NCBI GenBank assembly: GCA_037501455.1
Contig: CM074863.1
Location: 61,485,501-61,549,500 of the forward strand
DNA length: 64,000 bases
Source of the DNA: Lantana camara
Lineage: Eukaryota; Streptophyta; Magnoliopsida; Lamiales; Verbenaceae
Direction of reading: 5' to 3'
The translations under genes and the position numbers were made by a program. The notes under the pieces were generated by a model, which was not told the origin of the DNA, did no database searches, and saw only the letters and a program-made list of their open reading frames with translations. Each line of letters starts with the position of its first letter. The stretch's first letter is position 1. Below, one piece after another: positions 34,686-46,148 of the stretch.

Positions 34686-35276
34686 CAAGAATTTTGAATT
34701 TTAACCTAATTGATCATTTCAAAGAGACGAATTCAACGGTCAAAGCCTTTTTCGAAAATTCTCAAAAACAAGGGATCAAAGTAGATTTCAAAGTTCACAT
34801 TGGGATTGTTCTAAGACCCTAAGAACATACCCCTAAGCTTTTGATACGAGCTTTCTAATGAGACTAATCGTTTGCCCGAATTCTTTCTTCGGGAAAGATT
34901 ATCCCTTGTTTAAATGTGTCGTATTCTTTTCAATCTTACACTTCAATACTTGACTACCCGCACTCAATCATGCATCATTAATCATGTGTGGGACTCAGAC
35001 CCTTAAGCTCATAGTAGTCTGTCACTTACAGGAGATAATACCAAGTTCTGGGATCCGCAGGGTACTGTGTGAACCCTGTCTTCTACCAACTATCAGCTTA
35101 TCTAAATAAATAGGTGAGGTTTAAACTATTTCAACTGGAACCATGAATATTCCTTCGTTTTCAAATGGTTTCAAAATCAACGCCTTCGGGTGCAAAGATT
35201 CCTATCATTCAAGTTAACGTTTTCCCGTTTGGGACAATGCTTCGAGTTTAAAGTCAATGATCTCTGATATACGTTC

Positions 35277-35281
35277 TGTTC
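35277..35281. repeat. Target site duplication of solo LTR J, left copy
   Basis: TGTTC, repeated at 39060-39064. D's 3' LTR has a single TTGTTCACTG at this place (about 48356), which shows the pre-insertion state. Confidence 0.96.
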
Positions 35282-36996
35282 TGTAACGCCCCGATTTCTC
35301 GGACGTAAAGGTACGATGTATGTGTTTACCAAATTGCGCGAATTAATTGTTTTTATGTGTTTTTATATTTAATTTTATTATAATTGTTATTATTTTATTA
35401 TATTATATTATAATATTTTATTCTAATATTATTAATTATATATATATTTCGTATTATTTATATATATGTATATATGTTTAATTATTATATTATTAATTTA
35501 ATGATTATACTAATTATATGTTATATTAATTAATCATGTATTAACTAATTATTTATATATATATATATTTATACGTGAGATTATATTTATGCATGAAATC
35601 ATATATTTTTGCATGGAAAATCATATTCATGCATGAGATTATAAAATTTTGCATGGGAATTATTTTGCATGGATTTTATAGAATTTTGCATGGAAATTTA
35701 TTTATATTGCATGAATTGCATGGGAAATTTATAGGTTATGCATGAATTGTATGATTGAGCTTTGATATTAATTTTGTGCTTCGTTCTTATATGATATGAT
35801 ATCAAATTGCCACGATTTTGTAATATGTTGTACATATATGTGTTATGGACATGAATATATGCTCAATTTATGTTTTCGAATTCATTTGATAGGTTAACGG
35901 ATTTAATTTCTATTGAGGAACCAAAACGGGAGCTAACGAGCACTTAGCGTACCCTTGGTTCCGAATTTAATATCTTGAGCTCGGGAACTCGGATTCGAGT
36001 TTCGTCAACTTCGCTGAACTCGTAACGAAAATACGAGTTTAGTAAACTTAGCCTTATATTTTTCCCAATTCATTTGAAACTCCGAAATCCAACCGAAAAA
36101 CGAAACGGAGACCAACTTGACCTTGTTACACTAAATCAGCCATATCTTGGCCAAACCATAACCAAATTAACCATGGTTAGATTCTTTGAAACCCTAACTC
36201 AACCCTCTATCATGCTATAATCAGCCTTGACCGAGATAATCCTCACACAAGCCCCAAAACTCAGCCAAAGCTACTGTTTTCTCTCCAGTCCCGTAACCCT
36301 TCACCAATTGGAGATTTTGGAGCTCAAATCTCATCCAAACCTCAACCAATCATCAAGGTAAGTTAAGAGTTGTATTGTATGATTAATTCTGGTCATTTTC
36401 ATCTTTTTATTCATAATTTTGAGCATGGTTTCATCCATTTCTGGGCTTATTACCGAAAGTATGAGTTTTTGAGCAATATGTTGATCTTCTTCATTTCTCA
36501 ACGATTTAAACTGATTCCAAGCTTGAGATTGTTTGTTTTGACTTCCTCATATCATTTATGAACATTAATTTCGTGGTTGTTGAAGAATTTATGACATATC
36601 ATTTATGAAAATTTTCATAAATCTCACGTATAGGTCACGTATGGTTGTTGTCTTGATTGATCACGTTTGGAACTCATTTACTTGTTGGATATATGTTAAT
36701 TTGCTGCTTCTTGGTTGGCCTTAACTGAGTTGAATGAATGGAGAAGGAGTGAATTGATCATGCCCTGTTTTCTGCGAAAAAATTGCTCTGTTTCTGGACT
36801 GCTTTTGCTGTCATTTTTGCTGCGTTCCTTCTTCATGTTTTGCTGCCGTTTTTCATGGCTCTTGGGTATGTAATCTTGTTGAATTCTTGCAGCAATTTGT
36901 GCCTTAGTTTGTTGCTTGTTTTGCTCGCTTTTCTCGTGCCTTGAGTTTGCCCTGTTTCTGCATTTTTCTGTCCGAAACTGGGTTGTTTCTGCAGGA

Positions 36997-37121
36997 CGAC
37001 ACGGGGGTGTCGTTTGTGCCCGTTCCGGCGTGGCACGGGGGTGCTGCATAGCCTGGAACTTCTGTACCGAGACACGGGCGTGTCTCGGTCCAGGCTAGGT
37101 GGGTGACACGGGGGTGTCACC
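36997..37121 (+). repeat. Four-unit palindrome array in LTR J
   Basis: CGACACGGGGGTGTCG (36997-37012), GCACGGGGGTGC (37033-37044), a 24-base unit with 10-bp arms ACCGAGACAC (37066-37089), and GGTGACACGGGGGTGTCACC (37102-37121). The CACGGG[GC]GTG centre is constant; outer arms differ from unit to unit but each is self-complementary. Confidence 0.93.
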
Positions 37122-38486
37122 CTGTTTTGCTCAATTCTTCTCCTGCGTCTTCTTCTTCCTTGCTTGTGTATTTCTGGAGATGTATGCTGCTGTGTATATA
37201 TTCATTTTGATGCTTTGGGTGGTACGTGCTTGCATGGCCTTTATAATATTAGTGCATGCATGTATATTTATACTATATATATATATATATTAGGTTAAAC
37301 ATGCATGTAGTATATATGATTTTGTGCATGCATGTTTATGTGTGTGTGTACGTGCATATATATGTATATATTATATATATTGTATATTATTATATAGTAT
37401 TAATAATATATATTATATTATATATATTTATTATATATTTTAATTATTATTTGATTTAATTTAATTATTGAAATTAATTGATTTCTATTTCGCGTATTTA
37501 TCCGACTGACTTTTGATTGAACGTTTTATTTATTTCATTCCTAAATGTGAATATGAATAATATATGTGTTATGCTTATTAATTGAATGTTAGATTAATTG
37601 ATATGAATTATGAATTATGAATGTATGAATTTATGTAATTTATGTGAATTTATGAACTTATGAAATTGAATGAAATAAATTAACGAATGAATGAATATAT
37701 GTTTTAAATTTCTTAATCGTGCACATGAACATTTTATTGATATAATATGATCATTTATGCATTCATGTCATATGCACTTCATTGCCGAGCGTCATATGTG
37801 GTCATTGAGTCTCATACCTTTCCTTTTCCACAGATTCGGGTTTGGTCGGAGACGAGGGCGAGCCTTGAGACGTGTGTGCCCTTATTTCTGTCTTGGTAAA
37901 GGTGGGTTTTCTCTTCTATTAGTTAAAACAACCTTACATATTCCTTATGTGCAAAGTTTTAAGCCAAAACCGTATATTTATATATATCGAGTCATTTCGG
38001 GTAAATCATTTCAAACGTATGACCCCTTTCTTTTATTTATGAATCCTACCTTATGTTTGGCGAGATATTTATGATTTATGATTGCACGGGCCCCGGGACT
38101 TAGTATATGTGGCTAACCGAGGAAGCAAGGGCTGACGGGGATCCCATATACTAGTTCCAACCAAACTACGGTGATACCGGCCCTCGCTAGGAGTTTTAGC
38201 GGGGAATGGGAGCTGAGTGCCTTTGGGGGATTCATGTACCCCCATTGGTCCATGTATGAACCGGTGGTCGAGCCTTGCAAACTCGTCCACCACCCGGAGG
38301 AAAAAGGAGTATATGAATGATTATGATCATGTATTTATGAGCACAAAAGATTTATGTATGATAATGAATTATTGAATAATTAATTATGAATACACGAGGA
38401 GTAGGTTGGAGATTGTGCACGCCCACTCGCCGGGCCATAAACCCTTATGAACATTTATGAACATTTATGAATGAATATGACCGTCG

Positions 38487-38940
38487 TAATCCCGTTGATG
38501 TTTCCTTTTTGTTTTAACCACTTGGTAAAATCTTACTAAACTTCATACGGGATTAGGGCTTGCATGTATGTGTTTAAATTATGCGATATTATATAATTAT
38601 GCCCCGTTTTTATACCCACCAGTCTCTTTTAGACTGAACCCGGTTGTTTTCAGTTGTTTTGTGCAGGAATAGGAGTGTTAGGCGGGAATACAAGTCGTCT
38701 AGGTCTTGCATTTGTGTTTAGCACTTCCTTTTGTCTCATACTCATACTATTGTTGCTACTTTACTTATGATTTTTGTAGGCCGTGAGTGCCGTTGAATAT
38801 TTGGATACTCTTGTATATCTGATTTTGGAGCTTGGTGGCTCGCTGTATATATATGTTTGTTTATTCTTGCTTCCGCGAATTTTATTTAGCTCTGATTTTA
38901 TGATTCTTGCACTGATTGGTTTAAGGGTTAGTCCCGCCTA
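38487..38940 (+). ncRNA. Conserved three-stem RNA region in LTR J
   Basis: Stem 1: TAATCCCGT (38487-38495) with ACGGGATTA (38547-38555). Stem 2: AGTCT (38621) with AGACT (38631-38635). Stem 3: TAGGCGGGA (38679-38687) with TCCCGCCTA (38932-38940). Equivalent stems with changed but still complementary bases occur in LTRs A, E, F, G2, H, I and B. It would be folded in the element transcript; no folding was computed. Confidence 0.55.
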
Positions 38941-39064
38941 GCATAGCGTGTGTGTTGTGTCCCCGTTCGCCGTGGATTTGGCACGTGTATGGACTTCCAT
39001 TTCATATACGGGTCGGGTCCCGGTGCGGGGGATGTGGTACCTAACGCTCGGGTGCTACATGTTC

Positions 39065-40187
39065 ACTATTATACTGCTTTGATTAAAGGTTCAGTCATCT
39101 GAACTCTGTGTGCTTATGCACCTTTGTTATTCTGAAAGCAAGCTTTGGAAACTTTGTTATGTTGGGCCCTGGCGGTATGGTTAGTAGTAGACCGGGAGGC
39201 GTGCGCCAATGGCTACTATGATACTGGCCGCCGTAATGACCTTGATGATGGTTTAATCGGAGGTTGGTTACTCACATCGAAGGTCGGGAGAGGTGGTAAA
39301 TTCCTCCCGTTTTGCACGTCACCGCGTGGTAGCTCCCTGGGCGCGACAATAAGGGGAGAAGGGGTGGTGCATGTGATTATGGGTGTCGGGGTCCTAATGG
39401 ATCTCGATACCAACTTTGTAAATGTTTTGAGGAGTAAAGGATGGATATGGCCTAGCTTGCGGGCAAACTTTGGTTTTAAAGTCTGGTTCATACTTTTGGA
39501 AAATATCCCGTATCCTGTTCCCCGTTTTAAAGTATATATAAACCAGAACCTCTGATGTGTGTGCTTGTGTGTGCTTGTAAAAAATCCCGTTTTAAGATAA
39601 AAGAGTTTCTTTCCGGTTTGAGGAAAGTCGCTAAGAAAGTCTTTCAAAACCCTTCCAGTCCAATTACTCTTTCTTACTGCAAATTACCTCACTTAGTCCC
39701 TTTGACTAATACCTCTACCCTGTTTTCTGACCTCATGGTTTCAGGTAGGCAGCCCGGCGCTTCCTAGAGGTATCTTGAAGCTGTAGGAGGTCTTTTGTTA
39801 AGTCAGGATTGCTAGTTACTTTTCCTTTGTCCTGTATAGTCGTGGTTACCTCTACCTTTACGTTGCATGTTTTACTATGAGAACTTGTTCAGGCTACGAC
39901 CTGAATTACTTGGACTCCGTTTTTATTATGTTCCTTTGTTTTCCTATTGGACTAATGTTTTATGTTAATATTATGGCTACTTGTTTCTGTGGTTATGCAT
40001 ATACTACTGTGTTGCATTCATGTTTTCAAACGTTTAAAATTATTCTGAAATTCCGCTGCGTTGGCAACACTGGTTACTCTGATCTTTGTTATGTTCTGTC
40101 CGTTCGCCGAAGTATCTCTCGAGTAATAAAGCTTCCTAGTTACTTGGGTGATATAACGGTGCGGGGTTGTGGCATTGGGGCGCTACA
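39065..40187 (+). mobile_element. 5' LTR of D, second part
   Basis: Resumes after the second TGTTC (39060-39064) and ends ..GGGGCGCTACA at 40187. It matches 48363-49485 in the 3' LTR with about seven substitutions and one indel. The 136-aa and 143-aa opposite-strand frames here are shared by both LTRs but have no recognisable domain. Confidence 0.94.
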
Positions 40188-40194
40188 GCTAAGG

Positions 40195-40236
40195 TGGTAT
40201 CAGAGCCTCAGGTTGAGTAAGAAGAGACTTAACCTG
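40195..40236 (+). other. Primer binding site and hairpin of D
   Basis: TGGTATCAGAGC (40195-40206), then CAGGTT (40209-40214) paired with AACCTG (40231-40236) and AGT with ACT inside. Confidence 0.92.
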
Positions 40237-40314
40237 GGAGCTCGAAGCATAGAGGATGTTTTGAGTTTACTTACTCTACATTTTGGTATTCATATCTGTG
40301 CTTACTCTGTAGTT

Positions 40315-41025
40315 ATGGACAGTGCGAGTCTGCGTGCTTTCACTATAGTTATGGACAGCCTGAGTCAGCGAGAGCAGGATGAGGCATATTTTGAGGAGCT
40401 TGAGCCCCCTCGTACAGTAGCAGTAGTTCGCCGGGGTAGGGCCCGTTACTATACATGGCAGCGAGCTCAGGAGAGGGGACACCCGGGGTATTCGTACCCC
40501 AATAGGGTCGTTCATCAACTGGAAACTGAACGAGATGAATACCTACAGGATAGCTTGAGATTGAGAGAGGTTCGGCTGGAGGCTATTCGTTACCATGATT
40601 TGGCAGCACAGCACCGGACTGATCGGGATATTGCCCGGGAGCATGCCAGAGAGATGGAGGCTCGATTGACAGAGGAACGCCAGGCCAGAGCCCAGCAGGC
40701 ATCCCGTATTGCACAGTTAGAGGCAGACTTGGCATATATAACTACTGATAGGGATTTTGATATGGAGATGCACCATCGTTATCAGAGCCGGATTAGGGCC
40801 CGACTTTGTGAGACTTTCTACCTCACCGATGAGCAGGCGGCTTTGGAGTACGAGGGACCAGTACACAGTGAGCCAGCTGCTCCAGGGGACCCTATGGACA
40901 CACATGCAGGAGAGGATCAGGAGACAGAGGGATCATCTGAGGAGGAGAGCCCATCTCCAGCACGACAGGGAGATTTCGTTGTTGTATCTGATGATAGCGA
41001 TGGAGCCAGTCATAGCCAGCAGTAG
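40315..41025 (+). CDS. Extra coiled-coil ORF upstream of gag in element D
   Basis: 236 codons, ATG at 40315, stop TAG at 41023-41025, with no internal stop although D's gag-pol is broken. The N-terminus (1-60) is mixed, with a basic VVRRGRARYY segment. Residues about 65-147 are rich in E, R, L, A and Q with heptad-like spacing (LETERDEYLQ, AREMEARLTEERQARAQQ, RIAQLEADL), a probable coiled coil. Residues 183-236 are acidic and Ser/Pro-rich, with FVVVSDDSDG at 221-230, which fits a SUMO-interaction motif (three hydrophobic residues, then acidic ones). A and E have no comparable frame. I recognise no family; function unknown. Extra ORFs before gag are known in other plant Ty3/gypsy groups such as Ogre, but no relationship is claimed. 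Confidence 0.7.
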   Translation: MDSASLRAFTIVMDSLSQREQDEAYFEELEPPRTVAVVRRGRARYYTWQRAQERGHPGYSYPNRVVHQLETERDEYLQDSLRLREVRLEAIRYHDLAAQHRTDRDIAREHAREMEARLTEERQARAQQASRIAQLEADLAYITTDRDFDMEMHHRYQSRIRARLCETFYLTDEQAALEYEGPVHSEPAAPGDPMDTHAGEDQETEGSSEEESPSPARQGDFVVVSDDSDGASHSQQ

Positions 41026-41659
41026 AGGAGCTGAGTCCGGACCGTTGGGGCTTGTATATAGAGGCAGGTAGCAGTAGCATATATATACTCAACAGGTATG
41101 CAGCATATTATGACAGATAGGGTGACTTCCGACAGGTGCAGAGGGGATTATATATACCCCCAGAGATCCCCGCTTTTGGCAGATTATGAAAGTTGACAGA
41201 TGATGTTTTGGAGAGCTTAGGCTGTACGGGAGCAACTCGACTTAGCATCGGGTCCTCCCCCTCTTTGTCTTTTTGGTCAGATATAGCCTTTGTATAAAAG
41301 CTTTTCCAAATTTTGCATATATGACATCATCTTTTGCGGCTTTACTCATATCATTGCATGTTACCGTTTTCTATATCTCTCATGTCATGAGTTTTAGAAA
41401 TGCTTCAAGATACCATTAGGGCCGTGCATGGATCATACCATTTCATTTTGTGCATCTATATATATGACTGTTTTCTGTTACTTGTGAATAATGATTGCTT
41501 AATGGATTAAATTGGGACACTTTGAATTGATGACTACGTGCCTAATTGCAACTTTGATGATTGATTGTTATTTACTGATGTGGAACATTGAGTACATGGA
41601 CCATTCTTATCGCCATGCATTATATCTGTTTGGGGTGATATTATGAATACAGTGACAAT
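41026..41659 (+). other. Untranslated spacer between the extra ORF and gag of D
   Basis: About 630 bases with no frame or repeat that I can identify. The sequence is T-rich in its second half. It ends at the gag ATG (41660). Confidence 0.6.
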
Positions 41660-44600
41660 ATGCCCCCGAGAAGAGCTTTACGTGAACGCATTCCACCACC
41701 ACCGCCACCACCTGAGGAATTTCCCCGTCCTCCACCGATACCACAAGAACAACCAGAAATTGGGGAGACTTTGAGGTAATTTGCTCGGGCTTACAACTCA
41801 GTTAATGAAAAGACACTTGAAAAGTTTCTCCGAATGAACCCCCAGAAGTTCTTCGGAGAGCCCAATGATCTTAAAGCTGAAAACTGGATTGCAAGCTTAG
41901 TGAAGATCTTCGAAGCCATGAACATCTTTCCGAAGGATAGAGAGCGAGTTCAATTTGCGACCTTCCTCTTGGAAGGAGCAGCGCTGAATTGGTGGAATCA
42001 TACGAAGAATGTGTGGATTGAAAATGGGATAAGGTACGGCTGGACTGAGTTTGTAAGAGCATTTGAGGACAAGTTTATTCCGCAAGTCGCTCGGGATGCC
42101 CGGGAATCCGAGTTTATGAATCTTACCCAAGGAATACTATCTGGGGCAGAGTACGAGGCCAAGTTTGTGAGACTGATACAATATGCACCGCATATTCTGT
42201 ACGATGAGCGTAGGAAGACCAAACGCTTCATCAATGGACTCAAGTCAGAATTACGATGGGCTTTGGCACCTCTGAATCTTGAAGGATACACTCAGGCAGT
42301 TGAAACTGCTCTGAGTACTGAAGCAGCCCATAGAGAGATCAGGATGACCGCCAACCATGCGAAGCCATATCAGTCGAAACCACCACAGGGATTCAAACGC
42401 TCAGCCAATCAGTTAAATTTTAGATCAGGAAAGAGACCAATGATGGCACCCCCGCAAGCACCACTTGCCCCTCAGAACGAGATTGAATGTGAATTCTGCC
42501 ATAGGCCAGGGCATACCGAAGCAACCTGTAGAAAGAAAACTGGCCAGTGCTTCTATTATGGAAGTCCTGACCACAAGCTCGGGAATTGTCCAAAAGCAAA
42601 CGGTAGGCCAGAACGGCAAGGGTATCAAGGCAAAGGTAAGGCGGTGGCGGGAAATGCAAACAAGCCAATGGTCAGAGGAAGGGCTTATGCTCTGGATGGA
42701 TGCGACGAGCCAGATCCTACGGCTGTTGTGGAAGGTACGGTAAATGTTCTTGACACGCCAGTTAAGGTCCTATACGACCCTGGTGCCACGCATTCATTCA
42801 TTGCATCCAAATTATGTGCACGTTTACAATTTCCACTTGAGCAATTGCCATATCTTTTCGAAGTAAGTTCTCCTTTAGGAACTTGCCTTAAAACAGATCA
42901 AGTATATAAATGCTGCCCTATTAGAATCAATGGTCAGTTTTATCCCTTGGATCTTGTTGCACTACCAATGACAAAGTATGGGATTATTTTGGGAATGAAT
43001 TGGCTTCATAAGTACCGAGTCAAGCTGGATTGTTTTAAGAAGAAAGTTATCTTAGGGAAGGATGAAGATCAGACATCAGATGGACAAGGAAGACAAACAC
43101 CAATGATTTCGGCAATGGAAGCAAAAAGAATGATTCAAAAGGGAGCTACAGGATTCGTTGCTTACCTCTTAAATAGACCAAAGGATCAGAGTAAAATAGA
43201 AGAAGTGGAGGTTGTCAACGAGTTCCCAGAAGTGTTTCCTAAACACCTAAACACCTTACCACCAGACAGTGAACTAGAGTTTGTGATTGAGACAGTTCCA
43301 GGAGCCGAGCCATACTCTAAGGCACCCTACCGGATGGCACCGGCTGAACTTCAGGAGTTGAGGAAACAACTTGATGAATTACTAGAGGCAGGATATATCC
43401 GCCCTAGTACTTCTCCTTGGGGAGCACCTGTGTTATTTATTAAGAAGAAAGATAGGTCGTTACGACTTTGCATCGACTATCGAGAACTTAACAGGATGAC
43501 GGTGAAGAATAAGTACCCTCTTCCTCACATCGAGGAGTTATTTGATGTACTTCAAGGATCTCAAATATACTCCAAGCTAGATTTGAGGCAAGGGTACTAT
43601 CAATTGAAAATTAGAAATGAGGATATTCCCAAGACAGCTTTCAATAGTCGTTACGGGCATTTTGAGTTCGTAGTAATGCCCTTTGGGCTAACAAATGCCC
43701 CAGCTGCATTTATGGATATGATGCATCGGATTTTTCGGCAGTTTCTTGATAAGTTCGTGGTGATCTTTATTGATGACATTTTGGTCTTTTCCAAGACACC
43801 AGAAGATCATGCCAAACATCTTCGGTTAGTGTTGAGCACTTTGCTGGATCACAAACTTTATGCAAAATTCAGCAAATGTGAGTTTTGGTTGGAAAAGATC
43901 TCATTTTTAGGACATATCATATCTGGTTCAGGAGTCGAAGTGGATCCCTCGAAAATTGAAACGATTTTGGACTGGAAACAACCAAGGAATCCTTCTGAGG
44001 TAAGAAGCTTTTTGGGACTCGCAGGATACTATCGAAGATTCGTACAGGATTTTTCAAAGATAGCAGCACCACTTACTCAGTTAACCAAGAATGAAGGAAA
44101 GTTCGTATGGACAGAGAAATGCGAACAGAGTTTTCAGGAATTAAAGAAAAGATTAACTACCACACCTGTACTAACATTACCAGAAGGGAAGGAAGGTTAC
44201 ACCGTTTATACCGATGCTTCGAAAGAAGGGTTAGGATGCGTTCTGATGCAGCATGGAAAGGTGATAGCATATGCATCAAGAAAGCTTAAACCACATGAAG
44301 CCAACTACCCCACCCATGATTTGGAGCTAGCAGCGATCGTCTTTGCCCTCGCAAAATGGAGACATTACTTGTATGGGGTAACCTTTGAAGTGTTCACGGA
44401 CCATAAAAGTTTGCGGTACTTGTTCACTCAAAAGGAGCTAAACATGAGACAGAGAAGGTGGATGGAATTTCCGGAAGACTATGATTGTACAATTCAATAC
44501 CATCCTGGAAAGGCTAACGTGGTGGCTGATGCATTGAGTCGAAAGGCTAGTATAGCGCATGTCGAAGGACACCCATTAGAGTGTGAAAGAAGACCAGCTC

Positions 44601-44716
44601 AAGTGATTCCTAGAGCTAAGTTGGCAAATCTAATAATTTCATCACCACTGAAGGATCGGTTGATAAAGACACAAGCTATAGACGGATGGATTAAGAAGTG
44701 TCTCAATTCCAAGTAG
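41660..44716 (+). pseudogene. gag-pol: Element D gag-protease-RT-RNase H with two stops
   Basis: The natural start is the ATG at 41660 (MPPRRALRER, then a proline run). TAA at 41777-41779 interrupts after 39 codons; the frame reopens and runs to TAG 44714-44716. Gag capsid: [35 protein letters not shown]. Zinc knuckles: [14 protein letters not shown] is intact; [14 protein letters not shown] has Y for the second Cys. Protease: DPGATHSF (about 42776). [16 protein letters not shown] and FIDDIL (about 43770). RNase H: YTDASKEG and TDHKSLRYL. Both stops fit C-to-T changes of CAA and CAG codons. Domain content is otherwise complete. Confidence 0.92.
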
Positions 44717-45040
44717 AAGGATGACGAGACAAAATTCAGTAAAGGTGAAGATGGAATCTTGAGATATAAGAGCAGAGTTTGTGTGCCTTCAGCTATCCGA
44801 AAGGAAATACTTGATGAAGCACATAAGACACGTTATACAGTACACCCTGGAGGAACAAAGATGTACCAAGATCTCAAGAAGCAGTTTTGGTGGAACGGAA
44901 TGAAGAGAGACATTGCTGAATATGTCAAGAAATGCTTAACTTGCCAAAAGGTTAAAGTCGAACACCAAAAGCCGAACACCAAAAGCCAGCAGGAAAGTTA
45001 CAACCACTACCAATTCCTACGTGGAAGTGGGAGCAAATAA
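44717..45040 (+). pseudogene. Element D integrase N-terminus, ending at a 14-bp duplication frameshift
   Basis: Continues the frame after TAG: HKTRYTVHPGGTKMY and CLTC form the HHCC zinc-binding region. GAACACCAAAAGCC is present twice in tandem (44960-44973, 44974-44987). Fourteen bases shift the frame by two, so the next catalytic part is read in another frame from about 45000. Confidence 0.9.
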
Positions 45041-45042
45041 CC

Positions 45043-46137
45043 ATGGATTTTGTTACCGGGTTACCTAAAGTTAAGGGAGGACAAGATAGTATATGGGTCA
45101 TAGTTGACAGATTGACAAAATCAGCACACTTCCTACCGGTCAAGACTACGGATAAAGTTAAATCCTTAGCAAAACTGTATCAAGAAGAAATTGTGAGATT
45201 ACATGGAGTGCCGGTGAGTATAGTGTCTGACAGAGACCCAAAGTTTACGTCCCAACTTTGGCAAAATGTTCAAAGCTTGATGGGAACCAAGTTGCATTTC
45301 AGCACAGCGGCGCACCCGCAGACAGACGGACAATCAGAAAGATTGATTAAATATCTGGAGGATATGTTAAGAGCGTGTGCTTTGGATTTTTCAGACAATT
45401 GGAAAGATTATTTACCCCTCGTGGAGTTTGCATACAATAACAGTTATCAGGCTTCAATTCAAGCAGCTCCATATGAAGCCTTGTATGGGAGAAAATGCAG
45501 ATCTCCATTATATTGGGATATGGATGAGACAAGGGATACCACTAAGGGAACTCCCAGGGCCAAAGTACTCGAATGGATTGAAAGGGCTACAGAAAAGATT
45601 AAGATAATCAGGCAAAGAATGAAAGCCGCCCAGGACAGACAAAAGAGCTATGCCGACAAAAGAAGAAGGGATTTAGAGTTCGATGTGGGTGAGAAAGTGT
45701 TTCTGAAAGCATCGCCAAGGAAAGGGTTCACAAGGATTGGAAAAGGTGGAAAATTGAACCCTAGATACATAGGACCTTTTGAGATACTAGAACGTGTGGG
45801 TCCAACAGCGTATCGCCTAGATCTACCAGCAAGCTTAACAGGAATCCATAATGTATTTCATGTATCCCAACTTCGCAAATACTTTGCCGATGACACACAG
45901 GTGGTGCCAGTAGAGGAAGTTCCGTTAGAACCTAATCTAACCTACGAGTTGAAAGCGGTTAAGATCCTGGATAAGAAATTCCAAGAATTAAGAAATAAAA
46001 AGATTCCATTGGTTAAGGTCTTATGGAAAAGGAACGGTACTGAGGAGGTTACTTGGGAAACTGAGGAAAAGATGCAAAAGCACTATCCCAAATTGTTTAG
46101 AGATCACGAAGAGAATCTGAGGACAGATTCTTCTTAA
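45043..46137 (+). pseudogene. Element D integrase core and chromodomain-like tail
   Basis: 364 codons. The three acidic residues are present in MDFVTGLP, VSDRDPKF and [23 protein letters not shown] is the GPY/F module, followed by [13 protein letters not shown]. The tail (KKFQELRNKKIPLVKVLW, VTWETEEKMQ) matches the chromodomain-like region. It ends with the natural TAA at 46135-46137, partly overlapping the polypurine tract. It would be joined to upstream pol in an intact element. Confidence 0.9.
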
Positions 46138-46148
46138 GGAGGGGAGAT
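46136..46148 (+). other. Polypurine tract of D
   Basis: AAGGAGGGGAGAT just before the LTR start TGTGACAGCC at 46149. Confidence 0.85.

Larger units (their letters stand above)
33021..35281 (+). mobile_element. 5' LTR of D, first part
   Basis: TGTGACAGCCCGGTTCGGG to the J insertion point. It has a TATA box (33778), a long T/A-rich leader (33880-34300), the TATAAATAC array, the TTGAC array and a small-exon pattern (35032-35113: TTACAG before, TAG-GTGAGG after). This LTR family lacks the ACGG-type palindromes seen in most others. Confidence 0.95.
35282..39059 (+). mobile_element. Solo LTR 'J' (3778 bp)
   Basis: TGTAACGCCCCGATTTCTCGG to ..GGGTGCTACA with TGTTC on both sides, and no second LTR or internal region. 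It is closely related to LTR H (60209 on). It contains the U3 block (about 35972), a donor-like AAGGTAAGTTAAG (36356), palindromes (36997-37121), long AT-rich repeats (37265-37460), a small-exon pattern (37834-37901), stem 1 TAATCCCGT / ACGGGATTA (38487, 38547), AGTCT/AGACT (38621-38635) and the long stem TAGGCGGGA / TCCCGCCTA (38679, 38932). Confidence 0.96.

Noticed and set aside
39145..39647. 136-aa and 143-aa opposite-strand frames in LTR D
   Set aside because: Shared by both LTRs through duplication, the two strands overlap and no motif is recognisable.
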